The translations under genes were made by a program, and so were the position numbers. Below are positions 1 through 5,618 of a stretch of 7,949 bases of DNA, in pieces. A model generated the notes under the pieces. The model did not search any database, had not been told where the DNA came from, and saw only the letters and a program-made list of their open reading frames with translations. Each line of letters starts with the position of its first letter. Within the stretch, counting starts at the first letter, position 1. This DNA is from CAZLPY01 sp964561525 (GTDB lineage Bacteria; Patescibacteriota; UBA1384; CAJBMM01): assembly GCA_964561525.1 (NCBI GenBank), contig CAZLPY010000049.1, positions 1-7,949 of the forward strand, given 5' to 3'.

Positions 1-237
1 GTAATTGGCCATGCCAGAAGTGACGGAACCACCTTGTTAGTTTATATAGAGTTGCACGTCCTTATGTGGGTCCTGCGAGTCCAAGAAGAGAAGCTGGGCG
101 ATGACCAAGTTTGCAATCACGTCGTCAATCGGCCCGCCGAGGAAGATGATGCGCTCCTTTAAAAGCCGCGAATAAATATCGTACGCGCGTTCCCCAAATT
201 GGGACTTTTCAATTACGGTTGGAATTAAATAAGACAT
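1..237 (-). pseudogene. clpP: ATP-dependent Clp protease proteolytic subunit, N-terminal part, interrupted by an in-frame TAA
   Basis: ClpP is the serine peptidase ring that degrades unfolded or tagged proteins with a ClpX-type or ClpC/ClpA-type ATPase in the cytoplasm. The start is ATG at 237 behind a strong AAGGAG (242-247) with 4 nt spacing. Residues 1-66 match the family closely: LIPTVIE, the GERAYDIYSRLLKERIIFLG stretch, then PIDD, NLVIAQLLFL and LYIN. The next codon (37-39) is TAA, exactly where the invariant Ser of the SPGG motif belongs. The same frame then continues as Q-GGSVTSGMA-N-Y to the window edge, so homology resumes without a frameshift. Three single-base changes (at 38, 35 and 5) would restore S, P and I. 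The catalytic Ser and His regions lie outside the window. Either the gene is broken or the sequence is wrong near this end; the clustering at the edge makes me favour sequence error. The family call is near certain; its integrity is not. Confidence 0.9.
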
Positions 238-276
238 AGTGCTCCTTACTATCTTAAGTATACTAGTTCAGTGCTA

Positions 277-305
277 ATGATAGAAGTGAGGTGCAAAAAT
301 GTCAA
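277..305 (-). promoter_or_regulatory. Promoter of clpP
   Basis: A perfect -35 box TTGACA (300-305) and a near-consensus -10 TATCAT (277-282) are separated by 17 nt. The predicted transcript start is near 270, giving a leader of about 33 nt that ends in the AAGGAG site of clpP. The -35 box is part of the right arm (in the minus-strand sense) of the palindrome at 297-320. Confidence 0.75.
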
Positions 306-320
306 GTATTCTTGACATTT
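297..320 (-). terminator. Palindrome between tig and clpP: possible weak terminator and/or operator
   Basis: A perfect 10-bp inverted repeat, AAATGTCAAG (297-306) and CTTGACATTT (311-320), encloses a 4-nt loop. On the minus strand it starts inside the TAA stop of tig and runs into a TTTTT tract, as an intrinsic terminator would. The stem is AT-rich, so termination would be weak. The same arm supplies the TTGACA -35 box of clpP, so the palindrome could instead be a repressor operator. Both readings are inference from position and symmetry. Confidence 0.5.
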
Positions 321-1491
321 AGCTTCTGGTCGCATGCTCAACCAGTTGTTGTATCGCTTTTTCGGCGGACCCTTTTTCGTTTACATCAAGCTCTAAATCT
401 TCCATTACCTTTGATAAGGCTAGCCCTACCAGCGCATTGGTGCGTGCTTGCGGCTCTGCCTCATCCCGCAGTTCTTGCGGTGTCTTGCCTTGCTGCTCAA
501 GATAAGCCGCAAATCGATCTTCCGGAATCCCAAGCCGATCGCGAAAATGATCCATCAGGCGATTAATTTCATCATTTACAATTACGTCAGGCAAATCCGC
601 TCGAGTAGCTTCTGCTAGTTTGGCCAGCACGGCATCGGTTGTTTTACGTTCAGCTTCCTTGGTGGCTTCCGATTCCAACTGCTCTTTTACAGTGCCGCGT
701 AGTTGTTCAATCGATGTTTGTCCAAATTCTTCTGCAAACCGATCGCTGAGCTCTGGTAGCTTGAGCTCCTTCATGTCATCTAATGTCACTACAAACGTGG
801 CTTGTTTTTTCGCTAACGATTTTTGATGGTAATCTTTAGGAAATGTCACATTAAATTCCTTGGTCTCGCCGACCTGCATTCCGACTAAATTATGTTCAAA
901 ACCTGGAATTAAGGTGCCATCACCTACGACCAGTGGATGGTGTTCGCTGCTCATGCCCTCCTGCGCTATTCCCCCGACAGTACCGCGATATGAAATGTGA
1001 GCAAAATCACCGTTTTGCAGTGGACGCTCCGCCTCCCCAAGTTCTGCCCGCTCTTTTTGTAACTGTTTTAGTACCTTTTCGATATTCTCATCGGTAATTT
1101 TTTCCGGCACAACCGCCTTAACCTTGATGTTACGCCAATTTTTCACTACCACCTCTGGTAGTAAATCTACTTCAGCTATGAAAGTGAGCCCATCCTCCGT
1201 CGAATGCACTGTCACATGAGGTTGTTGCAGAGGATGCAGTGACTGCTCCTGTACAACTGCGTAATAAGCATCGGGGATAGCATGTTCGATAGCCTCACTG
1301 ACTACCGCTTCCTTACCTACTGATCGCTCTACCAAAGCAGCCGGGGCTTTGCCTTTGCGAAAACCAGGCAGTTTCACATCTGCTACGAAATGCTCTAGCG
1401 CATGCTCATAGTGCTTTTTAAACTCCTCGGCTGAAAGCGAGATGTCAATTTTGATGCGCGATTTTGGCAATCGTTTTAGTTCAGATTTCAC
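319..1491 (-). CDS. tig: Trigger factor, ribosome-associated chaperone and peptidyl-prolyl isomerase
   Basis: Trigger factor binds ribosomal protein L23 at the exit tunnel, shields nascent chains and isomerises prolyl bonds. The protein is 390 aa, somewhat shorter than the roughly 430 aa of E. coli. The N-terminal ribosome-binding domain (about 1-115) carries the signature GFRKGKAP at 43-50. The FKBP-like isomerase domain (about 155-240) shows GDFAHISYRG, VGDGTLIPGFEHNLVGMQVGE and the TFPKDYH strand. The helical C-terminal chaperone domain runs from about 250 to the end and seems to be the shortened part. The start is GTG at 1491, supported by AGGAGA (1497-1502) 6 nt upstream and by the family N-terminus. 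It has its own promoter 81 nt or less downstream of pgk, and clpP follows after 81 nt. Tig and ClpP are often neighbours in bacteria, linking folding of new chains with disposal of failed ones. Confidence 0.97.
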   Translation of the reverse strand: MKSELKRLPKSRIKIDISLSAEEFKKHYEHALEHFVADVKLPGFRKGKAPAALVERSVGKEAVVSEAIEHAIPDAYYAVVQEQSLHPLQQPHVTVHSTEDGLTFIAEVDLLPEVVVKNWRNIKVKAVVPEKITDENIEKVLKQLQKERAELGEAERPLQNGDFAHISYRGTVGGIAQEGMSSEHHPLVVGDGTLIPGFEHNLVGMQVGETKEFNVTFPKDYHQKSLAKKQATFVVTLDDMKELKLPELSDRFAEEFGQTSIEQLRGTVKEQLESEATKEAERKTTDAVLAKLAEATRADLPDVIVNDEINRLMDHFRDRLGIPEDRFAAYLEQQGKTPQELRDEAEPQARTNALVGLALSKVMEDLELDVNEKGSAEKAIQQLVEHATRS

Positions 1492-1496
1492 TACAA

Positions 1497-1502
1497 TCTC
1501 CT
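1497..1502 (-). promoter_or_regulatory. Ribosome binding site fixing the GTG start of tig
   Basis: AGGAGA lies 6 nt before the GTG at 1489-1491. The frame then opens with the family-typical short strand (MKSELKRLPKSRIKIDISL), so this GTG is preferred over any internal ATG. Confidence 0.8.
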
Positions 1503-1517
1503 GTTCTAAGCCGTCAT

Positions 1518-1546
1518 ATGATACCAGAAATAAGCTCGGATGAGAA
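1518..1546 (-). promoter_or_regulatory. Promoter of tig
   Basis: Extended -10 TGG-TATCAT (hexamer 1518-1523, TG at 1525-1526) with a 17-nt spacer to TTCTCA (1541-1546), which matches four of six -35 positions. The predicted transcript start is near 1511, leaving a leader of about 20 nt that contains the AGGAGA site. The -10 hexamer is identical to that of the clpP promoter. No convincing intrinsic terminator for pgk is visible in the same gap, so read-through from pgk is possible. Confidence 0.6.
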
Positions 1547-1572
1547 GCTCTTGGGTGACCGCTCAGTACACA

Positions 1573-2685
1573 TTACTGTTGCAGTGCTTGGAGTGCTGGT
1601 AGTTCCTTACCAGCCAAATAATCAAGGGTTGCCCCACCGCCGGTCGAAGCAAAGGTCATTTTTTCCGCCAGGTTATGTGCGCTTAAGAAACCGACGGTAT
1701 CACCACCGGCAACTACGCGTGTAGCATGCGATAATCGAGCTAAATAATCACCAATCATTAAAGTGCCTTTACTAAATTGTGGCTGCTCTGTTTTGCCCAA
1801 ATTACCGTTCCAAAATATCGTCTTGGCGTCAGCTAAAACATCTTCGAACTGTTGAATTGTTTGCTGACCAACGTCTACGATTGAGTCACCCTGCCATTGT
1901 TGATCGATCGGCAGCACAATTTTTTCGCCAAAGCGCTGCAAAATGCGACGCGCTGCATCCAATTGCTCGTCTTGCACTAAGGACTGACGCGTGTCCTGTC
2001 CCTGTGCTTTCATGAAGGTACTCGCCACCGCTCCACCGATCAAAAATCGGTCCGCATGCTTGCTTAAGTTTTCTATCACCGGCAACTTGTCTTCAATTTT
2101 TACGCCACCAATAATGAATACAAACGGTCGATCGGCCTGATTTTTCAAGTGATCGAGATAATGCACTTCCTCAATTACACGCAAGCCCGCAAAGCTCGGG
2201 ATAGCGCGTAGCAGACCCGCAGTAGTGGCATGATTGCGATGTGCATCGGCAAATGCCTCGAAGGCCAATATATCCCCTTGGTTGGCTAATTCCTGCACAA
2301 ACGCTGGGTCATTTGTTTGTTCACCGGGATTAAAACGCACATTTTCAGCTAAATAAAGCTGATTGGTTATTTTGAATAAATCAAGACCGCCAGCAAATTG
2401 GCCCTGTAAACGCTGTGTTGGCGCCTGGGCGTAGTGGCGGGCCAAATAATCGGCTACCGGCTGCAGGGTCAATTGCTGATCTTCGCCACGCGGTCTGCCG
2501 CGGTGTGCTAAAAGCACTAAGCGTTGTGGCTTTGCTTTCAAAATGTAATCTAGCGTCGGTATGGCGGCTCGGATACGATTATCGTCTGTAATGGTGCCAT
2601 CGGTACTGAAAGGTACATCGGCATCAATGCGGCACAGTACTCGTTTGACTGCAAAATCAGCTTGATTAAGAGTTCGCAAATTCAC
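1573..2685 (-). CDS. pgk: Phosphoglycerate kinase (compact, divergent)
   Basis: Pgk transfers the acyl phosphate of 1,3-bisphosphoglycerate to ADP, the first ATP-yielding step of lower glycolysis. The protein is 370 aa, shorter than the usual 390-415. Recognisable elements are RVLCRID near 16-21, the basic patch NRIRA at 36-40, HRGRPRG at 61-67, ENVRFNPGE at 114-122, AHR at 148-150, GGVKIEDK at 193-200 at the interdomain hinge, WNG at 292-294, GGDT at 327-330 and STGGGA at 347-352. Several normally near-invariant positions differ: D-x-N is D-A-D (Asp23), NDAF is FEAF (142-145), and the nucleotide-loop consensus GPMGVFE is GNLGKTE (294-300), keeping the Glu. The start is GTG at 2685, overlapping the tpiA stop as GTGA (4 nt), which implies coupled translation. 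All landmark motifs are present, so I read it as a functional but diverged enzyme. Confidence 0.96.
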   Translation of the reverse strand: MNLRTLNQADFAVKRVLCRIDADVPFSTDGTITDDNRIRAAIPTLDYILKAKPQRLVLLAHRGRPRGEDQQLTLQPVADYLARHYAQAPTQRLQGQFAGGLDLFKITNQLYLAENVRFNPGEQTNDPAFVQELANQGDILAFEAFADAHRNHATTAGLLRAIPSFAGLRVIEEVHYLDHLKNQADRPFVFIIGGVKIEDKLPVIENLSKHADRFLIGGAVASTFMKAQGQDTRQSLVQDEQLDAARRILQRFGEKIVLPIDQQWQGDSIVDVGQQTIQQFEDVLADAKTIFWNGNLGKTEQPQFSKGTLMIGDYLARLSHATRVVAGGDTVGFLSAHNLAEKMTFASTGGGATLDYLAGKELPALQALQQ

Positions 2686-3437
2686 GCTACCGCCGCTTTT
2701 TGCACCAACTCAACGAATTCCTTTGCTTTGAGACTGGCCCCTCCTACCAACACCCCGTCAATATGATTCTGTGACACAAAATCAGTCACATTTTCGGAGC
2801 TAACACTCCCGCCATAAAGTATCCGCGTTTCACTCCCTACAATCTGTTTAATCTGCTTACATACTTCATTCGCATAGTTTCCGGTAGCAACCTCGCCCGA
2901 GGTAACTGTGCTAATTGACCAAATCGGTTCATACGCCACCACTAATCGATCATACTCGCCTCGATGTACTCCTTGAAGCGATTCCTGTAGTTGATCAACT
3001 ACTCGCTTCCAACTCTCCGTTCCTTTTTGCCGCTCACCGACACACACAATCGGCGTCATTCCTGCTGCTAATACCGCCTGTACTTTATCACTGACAAATT
3101 CGGATGTTTCGCCAAAGTGCTCGCGCCGCTCCGAGTGCCCTACAATCACGTACGAACACAGATCATGCAACATCGCTACGGAAACCTCGCCCGTGTAGGG
3201 GCCAAAATCGTCCGGATAGCAGTTTTGGGCACCTAAATAAATGTGCGGTGCCGAGATTTCCAGTACCGAAGCCACCTCTTGTAACCATATATTTGGTGGA
3301 CACAGCACCACATCAACACCTTCGATGTGCTCTAACTGATTACGGACGATCGTGGCGAGCACACTTGCGTCAGCGAGCGTGGTGTTCATTTTCCAATTGG
3401 CAACTACCAGTGGTTTCATTACCTTAGATTGTACCAT
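2682..3437 (-). CDS. tpiA: Triosephosphate isomerase
   Basis: TpiA interconverts dihydroxyacetone phosphate and glyceraldehyde 3-phosphate as a TIM-barrel dimer in the cytoplasm. Numbered from the 3437 start (251 aa), the catalytic set is intact: Asn14 and Lys16 in NWKMN, His101 in VGHSERR, Glu170 in AYEPIW, and the phosphate-binding YGGSV at 208-212 and LVGGASL at 230-236. The flexible lid after Glu170 reads WSISTVTSGEVATGN instead of the usual WAIGTGKTAT and is about three residues longer. Two starts are possible. ATG at 3437 overlaps the uvrC stop as TGATG, favouring reinitiation. ATG at 3419 gives MKPLVVANWKMN, the usual family N-terminus, but its AAGG lies only about 2 nt upstream. I report the longer form with moderate certainty. 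The gene lies between uvrC and pgk in one operon; the pairing with pgk makes metabolic sense, the link to uvrC is positional. Confidence 0.96.
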   Translation of the reverse strand: MVQSKVMKPLVVANWKMNTTLADASVLATIVRNQLEHIEGVDVVLCPPNIWLQEVASVLEISAPHIYLGAQNCYPDDFGPYTGEVSVAMLHDLCSYVIVGHSERREHFGETSEFVSDKVQAVLAAGMTPIVCVGERQKGTESWKRVVDQLQESLQGVHRGEYDRLVVAYEPIWSISTVTSGEVATGNYANEVCKQIKQIVGSETRILYGGSVSSENVTDFVSQNHIDGVLVGGASLKAKEFVELVQKAAVA

Positions 3438-4921
3438 CAGTTCGGATCCAAACCAAAGGAACGTCGAATTGCCCGCGCAGTTTTTGCTCCGACTGCTTGG
3501 GACAGCGTTTCGTACGAGGCATCCCGCACCGCTTTGACTGACCCAAACTGGGTGAGCAAGGTTTGTTTGGTTTTTGGACCAACTCCAGCAATATCGTCCA
3601 ATTCGGACCGAATCAGGCGTTTTGATCGCAAGGTGCGATGGTAGGCACCAGCGAATCGATGCGCCTCGTCCCTTACGCTGCGAATAATGTTTGGATCGTT
3701 AAATTGAATGCGCTCACTAAAGTATAAGTCCTCGGCTTTCCGAGTTGGCCCTTTGGCAATGCCGATAATCGGAATATGTACCTCTCGCTGATCCATGATC
3801 GATTTTACAGCGGTCAACTGCCCGCGACCACCATCAATCACCATTACATCCGGTAGTTGCCAATCCTCGGAGTCGGTAATGTCCCATGTGCGAGTTGACA
3901 CCATCTCCTCGGCTCCATCGCTTGCCACATGAGCATGCGCGAGACGGCGCGAGACCGCCTCTTGCAGCATGGCGTAATCGTTTGGGCCTGTGACGGTTTT
4001 GATCTTGAATCGCTTGTACAAGTGCTTGGCGGGCTTGCCACCTAAAAAGACCACCATCGACACCGCTGCTTCCCGACCGGATAGATTCGAAACGTCGTAG
4101 CCTTCAATGCGGTGCGGGATGTTTGTGTCGATCAGATTTTTGACCCGCATTTTGTCCAGCTCCGGATCCGTATCGCTAATTTTGGCCATTTGATGCAAGC
4201 TTTGCAGGGCCAAATATTGATTCCGTACTGTAGCTGCCTCCTCAAAATGCTGTCGTTTGGCCTTAACTTCCATCTCCCGCTTCAATTGTTTGATCAGCGA
4301 TTCCTTTTTTCCTTCTAAAATCATTACCACCCGCCGTACGGCAATGCGGTATTCATCCCGCGAAATTTCGCCAATACAAGGCGCTTGACAGCGCTTAATG
4401 TGATACTGCAAACAGGCCTTTTTGGGCATGACTGTGCAGCTTCGATACGGAAAAATTTTACGAATAGTTTTTAAGGCTAGACGTAAATTGCGGCCCGAAG
4501 TGTAGGGGCCAAAGTAGCGAATATGCGCCTCGTCCTGCAAAATTTCATTTTTATGTACCATACTTAAGCGAGCAAAGCCGGTGCCGTCTGACGAATCGAC
4601 TTTGACGTAAAAATAGCTTTTGTCGTCCCGAAATTGAATGTTGTAGCGCGGCAAGTAGCGTTTGATGTAATTGGCTTCAGCGATCATCGCTTCCATAGTG
4701 GATGGAAACGGCTCCACGTCGATTTTGCCAATTAGCGTAACCATTTTTTGAATTGAGGGGCCACGATTTAATTCCTTGGCCCAGTAGGATCGAACACGGT
4801 CGCGAAGCGATGTGGCTTTACCCACATACAAAACCTCCCCTTTGGCGTTCTTAAAAAAATACACTCCGGGAGTTTTGGGCAACTGGCTAATTTGTTCTCG
4901 TAACTTTAGTGGAACTTCCAT
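3437..4921 (-). CDS. uvrC: UvrABC system protein C, excinuclease subunit
   Basis: UvrC makes both incisions around a lesion after UvrA/UvrB loading in nucleotide excision repair. With the ATG at 4921 it is 494 aa, shorter than the roughly 600 aa common in the family, yet all domains are visible. The GIY-YIG nuclease (about 15-92) has GVYFF, LYVGKA and the metal-binding Glu82 in AEANYIKRYLPRYN. A four-Cys set (162, 170, 178, 182) matches the cysteines reported to hold an iron-sulfur cluster in E. coli UvrC. A UVR helical hairpin for UvrB contact spans about 202-238. The RNase H-like nuclease (about 268-430) shows Asp276 in GYDVSN, Asp363 in VIDGGRGQL and His421 in VRDEAHRFA. A helix-hairpin-helix pair lies at 440-490. 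The in-frame ATG at 4987 is rejected because a terminator and the -10 box would then lie inside the coding sequence. It opens the uvrC-tpiA-pgk operon and its mRNA is probably leaderless. Confidence 0.97.
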   Translation of the reverse strand: MEVPLKLREQISQLPKTPGVYFFKNAKGEVLYVGKATSLRDRVRSYWAKELNRGPSIQKMVTLIGKIDVEPFPSTMEAMIAEANYIKRYLPRYNIQFRDDKSYFYVKVDSSDGTGFARLSMVHKNEILQDEAHIRYFGPYTSGRNLRLALKTIRKIFPYRSCTVMPKKACLQYHIKRCQAPCIGEISRDEYRIAVRRVVMILEGKKESLIKQLKREMEVKAKRQHFEEAATVRNQYLALQSLHQMAKISDTDPELDKMRVKNLIDTNIPHRIEGYDVSNLSGREAAVSMVVFLGGKPAKHLYKRFKIKTVTGPNDYAMLQEAVSRRLAHAHVASDGAEEMVSTRTWDITDSEDWQLPDVMVIDGGRGQLTAVKSIMDQREVHIPIIGIAKGPTRKAEDLYFSERIQFNDPNIIRSVRDEAHRFAGAYHRTLRSKRLIRSELDDIAGVGPKTKQTLLTQFGSVKAVRDASYETLSQAVGAKTARAIRRSFGLDPN

Positions 4922-4928
4922 GCTCCAG

Positions 4929-4937
4929 ATTATAGCA
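4929..4937 (-). promoter_or_regulatory. Extended -10 promoter of the uvrC-tpiA-pgk operon (leaderless start)
   Basis: A consensus extended -10, TGC-TATAAT (hexamer 4929-4934, TG at 4936-4937), ends 7 nt before the ATG at 4921. The usual start spacing puts +1 at 4921-4922, on or one base before the initiation codon, so the transcript would carry no Shine-Dalgarno site. The position 17 nt upstream (4952-4957) reads GGCGGA, which is not a -35 box, so the promoter depends on the extended -10. Confidence 0.7.
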
Positions 4938-4944
4938 TGAACAC

Positions 4945-4981
4945 AAAAAAATCCGCCCCGGCCGGGCTGGCCATAGGCGGA
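4945..4981 (-). terminator. Intrinsic terminator after the TIR-like gene
   Basis: On the minus strand TCCGCC (4976-4981) pairs with GGCGGA (4952-4957). Inside, GGCC (4969-4972) pairs with GGCC (4960-4963), and seven T residues (4945-4951) follow the outer arm. This GC-rich stem plus U-tract is a textbook Rho-independent terminator about 48 nt beyond the stop codon at 5030. It lies directly upstream of the uvrC -10 box and so separates the two transcription units. Confidence 0.85.
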
Positions 4982-5029
4982 ATGCATGATTGCACTTAAG
5001 TTCTTAGAAGCGGGAGCTTGTGAGACGCG

Positions 5030-5491
5030 CTATGCTGGCAATTTTCTGACAATTTTATCGGGGATGGCCCGCCCTGAAGCAATCCTTGATGCGCGAGTTA
5101 TCGCTTCCTCCAAATCCCGTGCCAAGAATCGGTAGTCTCCATCGAACACCTGGTGAACCACTCCGTAGCCTCTCCAGTCGCTTGTGGAACAGTCACGGAA
5201 ACCGGAGTCCACCAAGATGATGGTGGGGATCCGATCTTGGGCTGCCAAGAAGCTTACCGCCTCACAATAGCGCCATGCGGCACTCTTTTTGCTGCCGTCT
5301 GATGCTTCGACAGAATCGTCCGGATGAACGATAACAAAAAGGGCATCGGCTATGCTCAAACGGCTGACAACGTCGGAAATGCGCGCGTCGATATCCAGCA
5401 TCGATAGCTCGAAACCGAATTCCTTCAGATATCCTAGCACCTCACCAGTAGCCTGGTTGGTGCCACAACAAACGAGCACATTGTGATTCAT
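5030..5491 (-). CDS. Small standalone TIR-like domain protein (putative)
   Basis: I do not recognise this 153-aa protein by name. It has no signal peptide or membrane segment, and the pattern is alternating beta/alpha. A first strand NVLVCC (4-9) leads to a helix with YLKEFGFELSMLDID (21-35), as in the beta-A/alpha-A/beta-B start of TIR domains. ADALFVIVHPDD (48-59) follows, then AAWRYCEAVSFL (71-82), RIPTIILVDSG (87-97) and a C-terminal helix RDLEEAITRA (125-134). The Trp73-x3-Glu77 spacing equals that around the catalytic NADase Glu of human SARM1 (W-V-H-K-E). TIR domains can cleave NAD or act as signalling adaptors, often in antiphage defence; activity here is inference. A TIR-like nucleotide-binding or nucleoside 2-deoxyribosyltransferase-type fold is the main alternative. 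Start ATG 5491 has AAGGAG 8 nt upstream; stop is TAG. It is about 54% GC by hand count, has its own promoter and terminator, and splits proS from uvrC. No partner effector or sensor is adjacent. Confidence 0.5.
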   Translation of the reverse strand: MNHNVLVCCGTNQATGEVLGYLKEFGFELSMLDIDARISDVVSRLSIADALFVIVHPDDSVEASDGSKKSAAWRYCEAVSFLAAQDRIPTIILVDSGFRDCSTSDWRGYGVVHQVFDGDYRFLARDLEEAITRASRIASGRAIPDKIVRKLPA

Positions 5492-5499
5492 CGAAGTTT

Positions 5500-5505
5500 C
5501 TCCTT
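5500..5505 (-). promoter_or_regulatory. Ribosome binding site of the TIR-like gene
   Basis: AAGGAG sits 8 nt before the ATG at 5491, one of the strongest sites in the window. It supports that start and indicates that the gene is efficiently translated once transcribed. Confidence 0.8.
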
Positions 5506-5514
5506 GTTAAGGTG

Positions 5515-5550
5515 GATCAGCAAGAAAGGTTTGACTAACCGTTACTGATC
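5515..5550 (-). promoter_or_regulatory. Nested stem-loop in the leader of the TIR-like gene
   Basis: On the minus strand GATCAG (5545-5550) can pair with CTGATC (5515-5520). Within the 24-nt loop GGTT (5537-5540) can pair with AACC (5528-5531) around a 5-nt loop. The structure ends 9 nt before the AAGGAG site. It matches no riboswitch class I know; a role in translation control or RNA stability is inference. Confidence 0.35.
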
Positions 5551-5560
5551 GAAAGCTAAG

Positions 5561-5580
5561 TTTCCGCGCATTCGCGAAAA
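5561..5580 (-). promoter_or_regulatory. Hairpin at the predicted 5' end of the TIR-like transcript
   Basis: The minus-strand RNA can fold TTTTCGCG (5573-5580) with CGCGGAAA (5561-5568) into an 8-bp stem containing one G-U pair and a 4-nt loop. The predicted transcript start falls at or next to its first base. Hairpins at the extreme 5' end often protect mRNA from decay. No U-tract follows, so it is not a terminator. Confidence 0.4.
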
Positions 5581-5586
5581 ATTGTT

Positions 5587-5618
5587 ATTATATTAGCACA
5601 GATTTATTTTTTTGTCAA
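5587..5618 (-). promoter_or_regulatory. Promoter of the TIR-like gene, overlapping the end of proS
   Basis: A perfect TTGACA (5613-5618) lies in the last codons of proS. Downstream are TAATAT (5590-5595) at the ideal 17-nt spacing and the overlapping consensus TATAAT (5587-5592) at 20 nt. Either gives a start at about 5580-5583 and a leader of about 90 nt. Which hexamer is used cannot be decided from the sequence. Confidence 0.65.

Noticed and set aside
37..39. TAA in clpP as a reassigned sense codon
   Set aside because: Intact genes in the window end in TAA (tig, pgk, proS, rseP), TGA (uvrC, tpiA) and TAG (TIR-like gene) at family-typical lengths, so all three act as stops.
257..264. 8-bp palindrome AGTATACT in the clpP leader
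   Set aside because: Short, AT-rich and easily expected by chance; no second copy was seen.
238..277. TTAGCACT on the minus strand at 270-277, resembling the left half of a CIRCE (HrcA) site, with a second AGCACT at 238-243
   Set aside because: CIRCE needs an inverted GAGTGCTAA arm 9 nt away. Here the second copy is in the same orientation and 32 bases away, overlapping the Shine-Dalgarno site.
291..566. Plus-strand open frames opposite real genes (for example 291-566, 1464-1724, 6830-7117)
   Set aside because: They lie antisense to well-conserved proteins, have low-complexity or unrecognisable products and lack convincing ribosome sites.
1547..1572. Terminator between pgk and tig
   Set aside because: Short self-complementary bits exist but no stable stem followed by a T-tract.
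4922..4987. Longer uvrC start at ATG 4987 adding 22 residues
   Set aside because: The extra stretch would encode a GC-rich terminator stem, its T-tract and the TATAAT box, and its product does not resemble UvrC N-termini. MEVPLKLREQ at 4921 does.
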